64,000 nucleotides of DNA from positions 868,001 through 932,000 of the forward strand of contig NZ_CP109132.1 in the NCBI RefSeq assembly GCF_035918015.1, given 5' to 3'. The DNA is from Streptomyces sp. NBC_01754. GTDB lineage: Bacteria > Actinomycetota > Actinomycetes > Streptomycetales > Streptomycetaceae. Within the stretch, counting starts at the first letter, position 1. Each line of letters begins with the position of its first letter. Positions 36,995-50,724 of the stretch are shown piece after piece. A program made the position numbers and the translations under genes. Under the pieces are notes generated by a model that saw only the letters and a program-made list of their open reading frames with translations, was not told where the DNA came from and searched no databases.

Positions 36995-37738
36995 TCAGTG
37001 GAAGCGGACCTTCAGGGCCGTCTGCACGAGCGCGGCGTGAAGCCGCACCGACAGCTCGGCGAGCTCCCTGGCGGTGGCCTCCGCATGGGCCCTGGTCTGC
37101 GGATTCCTGTGCCGGCGCAGGGGTGCGACCACCTGTTCGACCAGTCCTGCCTCGCGCTCGGCGGCCGCCCGGACAGCCCGCAGGTGGCGGGGTTCCAGTC
37201 CGAACCGCCCCAGATCCGCCACCAGCCGCGCCACGGTCACCGCCTCCGCGTCGTAGCTGCCTCCCGGACCGGGCGCGATCAGCCCGTACGACTCCCACTC
37301 GGTGAGCTGGTCCTCGGTGACCTCGGCGGCGGCGAGGAGCTCCGAGCGGCCGATCCGGGCGGCCGTGGCCTGTCCGCGGTCCCGGCCCCAGAGGTCGTCC
37401 ACCAGGTCTCCCTGCCCCCCAGGGGGGAGCGGGACGCGTTCACCACGGGCGAGGGCGTCCAGATGCTCCCTGATGACCTTGAGCGGAAGGTAGTGGTCCC
37501 GCTGCATCCTCAGTACCTGTGCCAGCCGGTCGACGTCCGCCGGGCTGAACTTCCGGTACCCCGACGGTGTCCGCCCCGGCTCGACGAGCCCCTCCGTCTC
37601 CAGAAAGCGGATCTTGGAGATGGTGACTTCGGGGAACTCGTCGCGCAGGCGCAGCAGCACGGTGCCGATGCTCATGGCACGCTCGTCCGCGGCAGCGGCG
37701 GTGCCGTGGCCGGCACCGCCTGTCGGTGTTCGCAGCAT
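36995..37738 (-). CDS. MerR family regulator (FtsR/Rv1828-like)
   Basis: 247 residues. The winged helix reads MSIGTVLLRLRDEFPEVTIS, then KIRFLETEGLVEPGRTPSGY and RKFSPADVDRLAQVLRMQRD. The C-terminal effector-like part has TEWESYGLIAPGPGGSYD. This is the FtsR type, known in Corynebacterium to activate ftsZ and in mycobacteria to lie beside garA. The ATG at 37736-37738 follows AGGAAGG. It is 41 bp from the FHA gene and probably co-transcribed with it. Confidence 0.87.
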   Translation of the reverse strand: MLRTPTGGAGHGTAAAADERAMSIGTVLLRLRDEFPEVTISKIRFLETEGLVEPGRTPSGYRKFSPADVDRLAQVLRMQRDHYLPLKVIREHLDALARGERVPLPPGGQGDLVDDLWGRDRGQATAARIGRSELLAAAEVTEDQLTEWESYGLIAPGPGGSYDAEAVTVARLVADLGRFGLEPRHLRAVRAAAEREAGLVEQVVAPLRRHRNPQTRAHAEATARELAELSVRLHAALVQTALKVRFH

Positions 37739-37779
37739 GGACCTTCCTGGGATCCCCCCGGACGGAGTCCGGGAGAGGG

Positions 37780-38571
37780 TCACACGCCCCGCTGGCTCGC
37801 GTAGAAGACCAGGCGGTACTTACCGATCTGGACTTCGTCGCCATTGGTCAGCGCGACGGAATCGATGCGCTCGCGGTTGACGTATGTGCCGTTGAGGCTG
37901 CCGACGTCCCCCACGGTGAAGCTACCGTCCGGGCTCCTGTGGAACTCCACATGACGCCGCGACACGGTCACGTCATCGAGGAAGATGTCGCTCTGCGGGT
38001 GGCGGCCGGCCGTGGTCATGTCGCTGTCCAGCAGGAAGCGGCTGCCGGAGTTGGGACCGCGGCGCACGACCAGGAGCGCGGAGCCGGCCGGCAGGGCGTC
38101 CACGGCGGCCTGGGCCTCCGGTGAGAGCGACGGCAGGGCCGTCTGGCCCGTCGCCTCGGCCTCGTACGCCTCGATACCCGAGATCGAGATGGTCGAGGTC
38201 GTCTCCGAGGCGCGCTCGGGCACTCCGCCCCTCAGCGGTGCGCCGCACTGGGAGCAGAAGCGGCTGTCCGCGGCATTGCGGTGCCCACACCTCGTACAAA
38301 CCACCATGGACGAGCCCTCCGGGGCGGCGGCAGACCCTCCACCCGCACTCGAGGCCGATGATTCCCCGAAACCTATGCGCCCGGCACCATGAGGGTCAAC
38401 GGACGACGCGCCGGACCCGCCGGCGGGTCCTCCCTGCACCTCGTCACGGAAGAGCGGCCGCTCCGCGCCCTGCTCCTCCGCTCCCTGGCCCTGCCTCTGG
38501 GCACGGTGGCGAGCAGCGCTGTTGCTGTCCTCGCGGGAACTCTTTCCGAACAACTTCGCAAACAACTTCAC
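37780..38571 (-). CDS. FHA-domain protein, GarA/OdhI-like, with zinc ribbon
   Basis: 263 residues. A polar N-terminal region (1-88) is followed by a zinc ribbon, CTRCGHRNAADSRFCSQCG (C92, C95, C106, C109). The phospho-switch motif ASETTSTISI (T124, T125) and the C-terminal FHA domain (about 165-258) come next. The FHA contacts are AGRHPQSD, VSRRHVEF and GSLNGTYVN. In mycobacteria and corynebacteria, GarA/OdhI phosphorylated in the ETT motif by PknB/PknG controls 2-oxoglutarate dehydrogenase and glutamate metabolism. This protein is about 100 residues longer and carries the ribbon. The start is GTG 38569-38571. Confidence 0.88.
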   Translation of the reverse strand: MKLFAKLFGKSSREDSNSAARHRAQRQGQGAEEQGAERPLFRDEVQGGPAGGSGASSVDPHGAGRIGFGESSASSAGGGSAAAPEGSSMVVCTRCGHRNAADSRFCSQCGAPLRGGVPERASETTSTISISGIEAYEAEATGQTALPSLSPEAQAAVDALPAGSALLVVRRGPNSGSRFLLDSDMTTAGRHPQSDIFLDDVTVSRRHVEFHRSPDGSFTVGDVGSLNGTYVNRERIDSVALTNGDEVQIGKYRLVFYASQRGV

Positions 38572-38761
38572 GGGCGTTTCCCCTTGACCGAAATAGACCC
38601 GCCCGTGGGGCAGGACGAACCCTCAACGAACACACCTGCCGACCCGGACAATCTCACAACGTCCGTATCCTCCCGACAGTTTCCACCACGCGTCACCGAT
38701 CCGATGCGGCGACCCCCCGCTACCTCTCCCCCATGTCCTCCGAGCGCCGTGCGCGACCGCC

Positions 38762-39583
38762 TCACTGCGACGACGACCGAGCGTAGTCAGGCTGCTTCGC
38801 AGGTCGCAAGGCGTCGACCACGATGTCCTCGGAGCGGGTCACCTCTGCCGCGGCCTGCTCCTTCTCCAGCGTCTGCACCACGCCTCCGGGAATGTTCAGA
38901 GCCGGTTCGAGATCCTCCGGCTTCCCGATGACCTTGAAGGCGTACGGCGCCCGGATTCTGCGGCCGTCCACGCTCAGCTCTCCGCCTTCGCCGGAGAAGT
39001 ACGTATTGACCACCACCCGCACGCCGTTGACCTCGATCGCCTCGGCCCCGGCCGCGCGGAGCTCCTGGACCGCGTCAAGGAGCATATCGGCCTTCACGGC
39101 ACCGGCCGGGTCGCTGACGGTCAGGGTGATGCCCGGTCCGTGCGCCGCCACGGTGCCCGCGAGCACGCCGAGCTGCCGCTCCTTCTCCAGCGTCTGCTTC
39201 CGGGCCTCCTCCGCCTGGTCGGAGCTGTTCTCCAGCTCCGTACGCTGGTCGTCCAGGCGCTGCTTCTCGTCCTCGAGGCGCTGGGTGCGGTTGTCGAGTT
39301 CGTCGAGGATACGGACCAGGTCCTCCTGGCGGGCGCCGCGCAGCGCGCTGTTGTCGCTGTTGGACCTGACCTGGATCGCCAGCCCCAGCCCGAGGACGAA
39401 CAGCAGCAGCGCGACGACGAGTTGGGCCCTGGTGACCCGGGGAGGCCAGAGGCCCGCCAGCAGGCGCCGTCGCCCCTCCGACCCGTCCTTCGGCGTCTCC
39501 GTGGCTGCCGGGGGCGGTGTGGGGGCTTCCGGCGGCAGTGCGCCGCCGCGTCCCGGGATGCCCGGGTGCTCTTCGTTGGTCAT
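38762..39583 (-). CDS. DUF881 family membrane protein
   Basis: 273 residues. A Pro-rich cytoplasmic N-terminus (MTNEEHPGIPGRGGALPPEA) leads to one membrane segment (about 57-75, AQLVVALLLFVLGLGLAIQV). A coiled coil (about 85-135, LDELDNRTQRLEDEKQRL) and the DUF881 domain follow, with GPGITLTVSDPAGAVKADML, ELRAAGAEAIEVNGVRV and YAFKVIGKPEDLEPALN. It probably faces outside the membrane. Function is unknown; it is conserved with Sbp and a second DUF881 gene. It starts 5 bp after the sbp stop. Confidence 0.86.
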   Translation of the reverse strand: MTNEEHPGIPGRGGALPPEAPTPPPAATETPKDGSEGRRRLLAGLWPPRVTRAQLVVALLLFVLGLGLAIQVRSNSDNSALRGARQEDLVRILDELDNRTQRLEDEKQRLDDQRTELENSSDQAEEARKQTLEKERQLGVLAGTVAAHGPGITLTVSDPAGAVKADMLLDAVQELRAAGAEAIEVNGVRVVVNTYFSGEGGELSVDGRRIRAPYAFKVIGKPEDLEPALNIPGGVVQTLEKEQAAAEVTRSEDIVVDALRPAKQPDYARSSSQ

Positions 39584-39588
39584 CGGCC

Positions 39589-39921
39589 TCAGGCCCGGAA
39601 GACGTGCCGGCGGATCGCCGCGGCGTTGGAGAAGATACGGATACCGAGGACGACCACCACACCCGTGGAGAGCTGGGCGCCGACACCGAGTTTGTCGCCG
39701 AGGAACACGATGAGCGCGGCCACCACGACGTTCGACAGGAACGACACCACGAAGACCTTGTCGACGAAGATCCCGTCGAGCATGGCGCGCAGCCCGCCGA
39801 AGACGGCGTCGAGCGCGGCGACCACGGCGATCGGCAGGTAGGGCTCGACCACCGCCGGCACTTCGGGCCGGACCAACAGTCCGACCACGACTCCCACGAC
39901 GAGGCCCAGTACGGCGATCAC
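39589..39921 (-). CDS. sbp: Small basic family protein (Sbp, DUF1290)
   Basis: 110 residues with three hydrophobic segments: AVLGLVVGVVVGLLVRPEVP, YLPIAVVAALDAVFGG, and VSFLSNVVVAALIVFLGDKL. This is the conserved Sbp family. In Gram-positives it lies near division genes and its function is open. The start is GTG 39919-39921, overlapping the stop of the upstream DUF881 gene by 4 bases (GTGA), so translation is coupled. Confidence 0.88.
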   Translation of the reverse strand: MIAVLGLVVGVVVGLLVRPEVPAVVEPYLPIAVVAALDAVFGGLRAMLDGIFVDKVFVVSFLSNVVVAALIVFLGDKLGVGAQLSTGVVVVLGIRIFSNAAAIRRHVFRA

Positions 39922-40838
39922 GATGTGCCCTTCCCTGTGTCTGCCGCACCACTTCCCGTGTCTGCGGCCCGAGGCTGTGCTGTGCGTACGATCAGGCTCG
40001 GCGCGGCCGGCAGGCGCACCTGCTTCTGCTCGGAGATGGCGGTGCGGATGTCGAAGTTCTTGTGCAGGTCCTGGAGGTACTGGCCGTCCGCGCTGCCCCG
40101 GAACGCGGAGGCGAGTCTGCCCGCGTCCCCCACCGCCAGGACGGTGTACGGCGGCACCAGCGGCCTGTTGTCGACCAGTATGGCGTCGCCGGCCGCACGG
40201 ATGGCCGAGAGGGCTGTCAGCCGCTGCCCGTTGATGGCTACCGCCTCGGCTCCGGACTGCCAGAGGCCGTTGACCACTCGCTGCATGTCCCGGTCGCGTA
40301 CCCGCCCGATGTCGGCGAAGCCCGTGGACTCCCGCGGTCCGCCGCCGCCCTGGTCCGTGTCCTCGGCGTCGTCGATGACCAGCTTGACCCCGGGGCCCTC
40401 GACCGGCGTCGCTCCCGACAGCAGCGCGACGAGCCCTCCCCGGTCCCCGCCGTGCTCCTCGAGGGCCTTGCGCTGGCGTTCGCCGACGTCCTTGCGCAGC
40501 TCCTCCACCTCGGCCGCCAGCGCGTCGGCCGCGCCGGTCTCCGCGTTGACGCGGTCGATGAGCTCCTCGCGCTCCTTGGCGACGACCGGGGCGGCGACCC
40601 TCGCCTCGGCCGCGCCCAGGGTCACCACGAAGGCGGCCAGCACGAGACCGGCCGCCAGGCCCAGTTTCGACTTGAGCGTGCCGGGCATGCCGGACCGGCC
40701 CTCGGCCTGACGCCTGGCGGATGCCTCGGCGTACCCCTCGTCGAGGCTGTGCTCCATGACCGTGGTCAGCAGCGACATGGACGCGTCGGGGCGGGGAGGC
40801 GGCGGTGCGCTACTCCGATCGGGGGGCGGCTGCGACAT
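39918..40838 (-). CDS. DUF881 family membrane protein
   Basis: 306 residues beginning MSQPPPDRSSAPPPPRP. A membrane segment (about 60-80, GLAAGLVLAAFVVTLGAAEA), a coiled coil (about 88-125, REELIDRVNAETGAADALA) and the DUF881 domain follow, with ALLSGATPVEGPGVKLVID, LWQSGAEAVAINGQRLTALS and PPYTVLAVGDAGRLASAF. It is first in a three-gene, tightly packed operon (DUF881-sbp-DUF881). The two DUF881 proteins share layout but differ in sequence, so they may form a heteromer. Confidence 0.86.
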   Translation of the reverse strand: MSQPPPDRSSAPPPPRPDASMSLLTTVMEHSLDEGYAEASARRQAEGRSGMPGTLKSKLGLAAGLVLAAFVVTLGAAEARVAAPVVAKEREELIDRVNAETGAADALAAEVEELRKDVGERQRKALEEHGGDRGGLVALLSGATPVEGPGVKLVIDDAEDTDQGGGGPRESTGFADIGRVRDRDMQRVVNGLWQSGAEAVAINGQRLTALSAIRAAGDAILVDNRPLVPPYTVLAVGDAGRLASAFRGSADGQYLQDLHKNFDIRTAISEQKQVRLPAAPSLIVRTAQPRAADTGSGAADTGKGTS

Positions 40839-40945
40839 GCCGCACATCGTCGCACGTCATGCCGACTGCCGCCGAATGGCCCCACCGCCGAGGGGAAGCG
40901 GTCGTACGCGACTTCCCCTCGGCACCCCGCGGGTAGGGCTCGGGG

Positions 40946-43441
40946 TCAGTCCCCCGCGCTGTCCACGACCGCGGCCCATTCGTCGAGGAGCGCCTCCGCC
41001 GAGGCGTCGTCGGGCCCTTCCGCCCACAGGTGGGTCACGGCCTCCGACGGGTCGGGCAGCACCATGACCCAGCGGCCGTCGGTCTCCACCACCCGGACGC
41101 CGTCGGTGATGTCCACGTCGCGGTCTCCGGCCGCTTCCACGACCCGCCGCATCACCAGGCCCTTGACGGCCCACGGCGTGGCGAGGTCCCGTCGCAGCAC
41201 GTGGGCACGCGGGATACGGGCGTCGATCTGGCTGAGCGTGAGCTGGGTCCTGGCCACCAGACCGATGAGGCGGACGAACGCCGCGGCACCGTCGAAGACG
41301 CTGCTGAACTCGGGGACGATGAATCCGCCGCGGCCGTCCCCGCCGAAGATGGTGGTGTCCTCCCGGCCGACCCGCGTGAGGTCGTCCGGTGACGTGGTCG
41401 TCCACTCCACCTGGGTGCCGTGGTAGGCCGCCACCTGTTCGGCGACACGTGTCGTGGTCACCGGCAGAGCGACCCGGCCACTGCGCCGCTCGGCCGCCAC
41501 GAGGTCCAGCATGACCAGCAGGGCACGGTCGTCCTCGATGATGCGGCCCCGCTCGTCGACGAGGGAGAGCCGCTCGCCGACAGGGTCGAACCGCACCCCG
41601 AAGGCCGCCCTGGCGGACGACACGATCTCTCCGAGCCGGACGAGTCCCGCTCTGCGGGTCTCGACGGACTCGGTGGGCCGGGATTCGTCGAGCCCCGGGT
41701 TGATGGTCAGCGCGTCCACGCCGAGCCTGCCGAGCAGGCTGGGCAGGACCAGCCCGGCACTGCCGTTGGAGGCGTCCACGACGACCTTGAGACCCGCGTC
41801 GGCGATTCCGGCCGTGTCTACGTTGCGGAGCAGGGAACCGGTGTAAGAGTCGAAGACGCTCGACGGGAAGTACAGGTCCCCGATCTCACCGGGGAACGCC
41901 CTGCGGTACTCCTGGCGGGCGTAGACCCGGTCCAGTTTCCGCTGGCGGGCCTGGGAGAGGTCGGCGCCCCGCTCGTCGAAGAACATGATGTCGACCGAGT
42001 CGGGCACACCCGGCGAGGTACGGATCATAATGCCGCCGGCGCTGCCCCGCGCCGTCTGCTGGCGGGCGACCGGCAACGGCACGTTCTCCAGATCCCGGAC
42101 GTCGATGGCGCTGGCCTGGAGTGCCGAGATCACCGCTCTCTTCAGTGCCCGCGCCCCGCGCGAGTGGTCACGGGCCGTGGTGACCGTCGCGCCCTTCTTG
42201 AGGGTGGTGGCGTAGGCGCCGGCGAGACGGACGGCCAGTTCCGGGGTGATCTCCACGTTCAGGATGCCGGAGACACCGCGTGTACCGAAGAGGTGCGCCT
42301 GTCCCCGGGACTCCCAGATCACCGAGGTGTTGACGAAGGCGCCGGCCTCGATCGTCTTGAACGGGTAGACCCGCACATTGCCCTGGATGATCGATTCCTC
42401 GCCGACAAGGCATTCGTCGCCGATGACGGCTCCGTCCTCGATCCGGGCCGCTCGCATGATGTCGGTGTTCTTGCCGACCACGCAGCCGCGCAGATTGCTC
42501 TGCTGCCCGACGTACACGTTGTCGTGGACCACGGCCCGGTGCAGGAACGCACCGGTCTTGACGACGACGTTGGAGCCCACGACCGTGTGCTCACGGATCT
42601 CGACACCGGCTTCGATCTTCGCGTAGTCCCCGATGTACAGGGGACCCCGGAGCACGGCGTCGGGGTGGACCTCCGCTCCTTCCGCGACCCAGACCCCGGG
42701 CGAGATCTCGAAGCCGTCGAGCTCGACGTCGACCTTCCGTTCCAGTACGTCGGCCTGGGCCTTCACATAGCTCTCGTGCGTGCCGACGTCTTCCCAGTAG
42801 CCCTCGGCGATGTAGCCGTAGACCGGCTTCCCGTCCTTCATGAGCTGTGGGAAGACGTCACCGGACCAGTCCACGGACGTGTCGGCCTGGACGTAGTCGA
42901 AGACCTCGGGTTCCATCACGTAGATGCCGGTGTTGACCGTGTCCGAGAAGACCTGTCCCCAGGTCGGCTTCTCCAGGAAGCGTTCGACCTTGCCTTCCTC
43001 GTCGACGATGGTGATCCCGAATTCCAGTGGATTGGGGACACGCGTCAGACAGACCGTGACCAGCGCGCCCTTTTCCTTGTGGAACGCGATCAGGTCGGTG
43101 AGATCGAAGTCGGTGAGGGCGTCGCCGGAAATGACCAGGAAGGTGTCGTCCTTCAGGGCGTCCTCGGCGTTCTTCACGCTTCCCGCGGTACCGAGCGGCT
43201 TCTCCTCATTGGCGTAGCTCAGCTCCATGCCGAGTTCTTCGCCGTCACCGAAGTAATTCTTCACGAGCGAGGCGAGGAACTGTACCGTCACCACGGTCTC
43301 GTTGAGCCCGTGCCGCTTGAGCAGCTTCAGCACGTGTTCCATGATGGGCCGGTTGGCAACCGGCAGAAGCGGCTTGGGCATGCTCGAGGTCATGGGGCGA
43401 AGACGAGTGCCTTCGCCGCCTGCCATCACGACGGCCTTCAT
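40946..43441 (-). CDS. Nucleotidyltransferase / hexapeptide / phosphomannomutase-like fusion
   Basis: 831 residues. Domain 1 (1-235) is a sugar-1-phosphate nucleotidyltransferase: [26 protein letters not shown], and [10 protein letters not shown] with the metal Asp. Domain 2 (about 255-375) is a left-handed beta-helix of hexapeptide repeats. Domain 3 (about 380-831) resembles phosphomannomutase but has lost its active-site loops. This layout is annotated as mannose-1-phosphate guanylyltransferase in Streptomyces, which would supply GDP-mannose for glycoprotein and glycolipid mannosylation. ATG 43439-43441 (MKAVVMAGG) is chosen; the 23 codons upstream are not family-like. It lies downstream of the CDP-alcohol transferase gene. 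Confidence 0.85.
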   Translation of the reverse strand: MKAVVMAGGEGTRLRPMTSSMPKPLLPVANRPIMEHVLKLLKRHGLNETVVTVQFLASLVKNYFGDGEELGMELSYANEEKPLGTAGSVKNAEDALKDDTFLVISGDALTDFDLTDLIAFHKEKGALVTVCLTRVPNPLEFGITIVDEEGKVERFLEKPTWGQVFSDTVNTGIYVMEPEVFDYVQADTSVDWSGDVFPQLMKDGKPVYGYIAEGYWEDVGTHESYVKAQADVLERKVDVELDGFEISPGVWVAEGAEVHPDAVLRGPLYIGDYAKIEAGVEIREHTVVGSNVVVKTGAFLHRAVVHDNVYVGQQSNLRGCVVGKNTDIMRAARIEDGAVIGDECLVGEESIIQGNVRVYPFKTIEAGAFVNTSVIWESRGQAHLFGTRGVSGILNVEITPELAVRLAGAYATTLKKGATVTTARDHSRGARALKRAVISALQASAIDVRDLENVPLPVARQQTARGSAGGIMIRTSPGVPDSVDIMFFDERGADLSQARQRKLDRVYARQEYRRAFPGEIGDLYFPSSVFDSYTGSLLRNVDTAGIADAGLKVVVDASNGSAGLVLPSLLGRLGVDALTINPGLDESRPTESVETRRAGLVRLGEIVSSARAAFGVRFDPVGERLSLVDERGRIIEDDRALLVMLDLVAAERRSGRVALPVTTTRVAEQVAAYHGTQVEWTTTSPDDLTRVGREDTTIFGGDGRGGFIVPEFSSVFDGAAAFVRLIGLVARTQLTLSQIDARIPRAHVLRRDLATPWAVKGLVMRRVVEAAGDRDVDITDGVRVVETDGRWVMVLPDPSEAVTHLWAEGPDDASAEALLDEWAAVVDSAGD

Positions 43442-43552
43442 GTCGGAAACGTCCTCCTTGAGAGACGACGGTCTAGCCGACTCCACCCGTCGGGGGGAAA
43501 ACCTCAGCACCCGCTACGGGCCGGCGACACTGCACGGCACCGCATCAACGAG

Positions 43553-44161
43553 CTAATCGGCTACTACGTCCGCCTTGACGAGTCGGCGGACTTGGACCAC
43601 ATAGAGGATCCCTGCCCACCAATAGAGGGTTGTACCCCACACTGCGAACGCCCATCCGAAAATGGTGCCCAGCGATGCCAGCCAACCACTTCCGTCGCTG
43701 AGCAGCAACAAGGGGAAGGCGTACATCAGGTTGAATGTTGCAGCTTTACCGAGGAAGTTGACCTGCGGTGGCGGATAGCCGTGCCGGCGGAGGATCCCCA
43801 CCATGATGAGCAGCATCAGCTCCCGGGCGAGCAGAGCGCAGGTGAGCCAGAGAGGGAGGATCTCCCGCCAGGTGAGCCCCAGGAGCGTCGAGAGGATGTA
43901 GAGACGATCGGCCGCCGGATCGAGGAGCCGCCCTAGGTTGCTGATCTGGTTCCACTTGCGAGCGAGCTTGCCGTCGAGGTAGTCGCTGACGCCGCTCAGC
44001 ATGAGCACCAGAAGGGCCCAGCCGTCGCTGTTGGGCCCTCCGAACACCGGGCGGAGAATCAGCCACAGGAAGAGCGGTACGCCGACGAGACGCGCCATGC
44101 TGAGGATGTTGGGGATGGTGAGTACTCGGTCCGTCTGAACTCGAGTCTCCTGGACCTCCAC
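43553..44161 (-). CDS. CDP-alcohol phosphatidyltransferase (PgsA-like)
   Basis: 202 residues, membrane phospholipid synthase. The signature D-G-x2-A-R-x8-G-x3-D-x3-D is complete in DYLDGKLARKWNQ, then GRLLDPAADR. About five membrane segments. It transfers a phosphatidyl group from CDP-diacylglycerol to an alcohol: glycerol-3-phosphate, cardiolipin or inositol phosphate cannot be told apart here. GTG 44159-44161 (VEVQETRVQ) has GGAGG upstream; the longer frame to 44458 runs into the rRNA terminator and 5S gene and is rejected. It lies just downstream of the rRNA operon, in the same direction. Confidence 0.88.
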   Translation of the reverse strand: MEVQETRVQTDRVLTIPNILSMARLVGVPLFLWLILRPVFGGPNSDGWALLVLMLSGVSDYLDGKLARKWNQISNLGRLLDPAADRLYILSTLLGLTWREILPLWLTCALLARELMLLIMVGILRRHGYPPPQVNFLGKAATFNLMYAFPLLLLSDGSGWLASLGTIFGWAFAVWGTTLYWWAGILYVVQVRRLVKADVVAD

Positions 44162-44302
44162 CCGGGGGCCTCCTGTGAAGAATGTGCCGATGATGCCCCA
44201 TGACCCTACCCTCAGCATCCGCCGAGGGCTGCACGGGGGTATACACCGGGGCAGCAGAGGCGGCCCCAGGGCCCGGGGCCGCCTCTGGACCGTAAACGCA
44301 GA

Positions 44303-44333
44303 AAAGCCCCGTGCCACAAGGGCACGGGGCTTT
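44303..44333 (-). terminator. rRNA operon terminator
   Basis: AAAGCCCCGTGCC (44303-44315) and GGCACGGGGCTTT (44321-44333) form a 13-bp perfect stem with a 5-nt loop. On the minus strand it ends in a short T-rich run (TTTTC). It lies 15 bp past the 5S gene and is a true rho-independent type, unusual for this genome. Confidence 0.88.
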
Positions 44334-44348
44334 CCCGGAACAATAGTT

Positions 44349-44464
44349 CGGCGGCGTCCTACTCTCCCACAGGGTCCCCCCTGCAGTACCATCGGCGCTG
44401 AAAGGCTTAGCTTCCGGGTTCGGAATGTAACCGGGCGTTTCCCTAACGCAATGACCACCGAAAC
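44349..44464 (-). rRNA. rrf: 5S ribosomal RNA
   Basis: Read on the minus strand it starts GTTTCGGTGGTCATTGCG and has CCGAACCCGGAAGCTAAGCC (loop B/C region), ending GGGAGAGTAGGACGCCGCCG. This is a standard actinobacterial 5S of about 116-117 nt. Ends are placed by pairing of the terminal stem (CGGTGG... with ...CGCCGCCG) and may be off by one or two bases. Confidence 0.95.
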
Positions 44465-44540
44465 ACTATGAAATCAACCAACACCGGAGATAAACACGGC
44501 AGTTCGTTATTTCAGAACCAACACAGTGGACGCGAGCAAC

Positions 44541-47664
<3,124 letters not shown>

Positions 47665-47670
47665 CACAGA

Positions 47671-47687
47671 TGCTCGCGTCCACTGTG
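47671..47687 (-). other. 5' arm of the 23S processing stem
   Basis: TGCTCGCGTCCACTGTG (plus strand) here is the exact reverse complement of 44522-44538 beyond the 23S 3' end. In the transcript the two 17-nt arms pair and loop out the 23S RNA, the typical RNase III-type processing stalk. Confidence 0.75.
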
Positions 47688-47959
47688 CAGTTCTCAAACA
47701 ACGACCAGCCACCCATCACCCCACCCATACAGGCGAGTTCACTGGGGCCGGCAACCGAAGGCGACCTCACGGCCGTACCTTCAGACACCCAACAACGTGC
47801 CCGACACAACCGATCCATCACCACGTTCCACGCCGAAGCAGTACTAACGGTAACCAACCAGTCGTGCCGAATAGTCAACGTTCCACCCATGAGCAACCAG
47901 CACCGAACACTCGCCGGTGTACTGGCCTCTGACCCAGCCGAAACCGGGTAAGAAATGCT

Positions 47960-49490
<1,531 letters not shown>

Positions 49491-49950
49491 ATGTTTTCCC
49501 GTAATCGGGACCACACACACGAGAGCGGAACAACCAGGTCGGAATAAGACCGGTCGTTCACAGCGTCCTCGCTGTGTTTCGCCTGCCGGCACCCCGAAGG
49601 GCCCGACAGGTCTTTTCAAAGGAACCACCAACCTGTCGTCACCGACAGGCCGGGGTATCAACATATCTGGCGTTGACTTTTGGCACGCTGTTGAGTTCTC
49701 AAGGAACGGACGCTTCCTTCGGTCCCGTTTCACCGGGGCCCTCCGGGCGCTTCCCTTCGTTCTTGCGTTTCCGACTCTATCAGACTCTTTCGTGTCCGAT
49801 TCCCGGTCGAAGCGGGTCCCACAATGTTCCGCTTTCCAGTTCTTCGCTTTCGCGTTTCCCTTTCCGGCGAGACCGACTCTATCAGCCTTTTCGCTATTCC
49901 CTTGACCACGCCCTGCGGGCATGCAGGAATGTGTGTCAGAGATATGGTTC
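49491..49950 (-). promoter_or_regulatory. rRNA operon leader and promoter region
   Basis: The leader near 49665-49710 reads, on the minus strand, CCTTGAGAACTCAACAGCGT, then GCCAAAAGTCAACGCC, a conserved Streptomyces rRNA leader block probably used in antitermination or processing. Further upstream CTGATAGAGTCGG occurs twice, at 49773-49785 and 49873-49885, exactly 100 bp apart. Each copy holds a TAGAGT-like -10 box, so at least two tandem promoters are likely. Confidence 0.65.
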
Positions 49951-50182
49951 GGGCTTGGGATTCGCCGCCGGCCCCGACTCGTCGTCGCGATGGGCCAGGC
50001 AGGGATACGACAGTACAGGTCGCTGTGAGTCGAGGCAAATCACCCGTGGTGCGTGCCCGCGCCGGCTGAGCAGTCGGTCTCGGGCGGAACCGGGACTTCG
50101 TATGACTTACGCTGCTGACCAGTACGCCGTCCTTCATCCGCTGCGGCGGCGACCTCTGTATCCCCACCCCTGGGAGGCCCCC

Positions 50183-50632
50183 ATGACCACAGTGATGTCC
50201 CCTCTTGCCGGTCGTGCCATCGGACTCGCCGAGGTCCCCGACCCTGTGTTCTCCGGTGCGATGGTGGGTCCCGGTACCGCGATCGACCCCGTGCGTGAGC
50301 CGTCCGAGGCCGTGTCGCCGGTCGCCGGCATCATCGTCTCCCTGCACCCGCACGCCTTCGTCGTCGTGGACGACCAGGGGCACGGCGTTCTGACCCACCT
50401 TGGGATCGACACGGTGCAGCTCAACGGTGAGGGCTTCGAGCTGCTCGTGAACAAGGGTGACACGGTGACCCGGGGCCAGGCCGTTGTCCGGTGGGACCCG
50501 GCAGGGGTCGAGGCGGCCGGCAAGTCGCCGATCTGCCCGGTGGTGGCCCTCGAGGCGACCGCCGAATCGCTTTCCGACGTGCGCGAGAGCGGCGAAGTGA
50601 AGGCCGGCGACACGCTGTTCGGCTGGCAGTGA
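50183..50632 (+). CDS. crr: PTS glucose-type EIIA component (Crr)
   Basis: 149 residues of the EIIA-Glc family. The two active-site histidines are in LHPHAFVVVDDQGHG (H57) and VLTHLGIDTVQLNG (H72, the phosphorylated one). The N-terminus VMSPLAGRAIGLAEVPDPVF and the C-terminal AGDTLFGWQ are typical. It relays phosphate from HPr to sugar-specific EIIB domains, such as the N-acetylglucosamine transporter. GGGAGG precedes the ATG. It is first in the crr-ptsI operon. Confidence 0.95.
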   Translation: MTTVMSPLAGRAIGLAEVPDPVFSGAMVGPGTAIDPVREPSEAVSPVAGIIVSLHPHAFVVVDDQGHGVLTHLGIDTVQLNGEGFELLVNKGDTVTRGQAVVRWDPAGVEAAGKSPICPVVALEATAESLSDVRESGEVKAGDTLFGWQ

Positions 50633-50724
50633 CACGCTCAGCGAGTTGAGGCGCGGAAGCGGAACGACGGCCAGTCGGGAATCCACCGCGGCGGTACTCC
50701 CGCCGCACAATCGGAGACGGTGAA

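Noticed and set aside
41420..43936. Plus-strand ORF of 838 codons opposite the nucleotidyltransferase fusion
   Set aside because: Shadow frame; the minus frame has clear catalytic and hexapeptide motifs.
50100..50182. DasR operator (dre) before crr
   Set aside because: Only one half-site, TGACCAGT (about 50117), matches the dre consensus; the other half is poor (about 9 of 16 positions overall).
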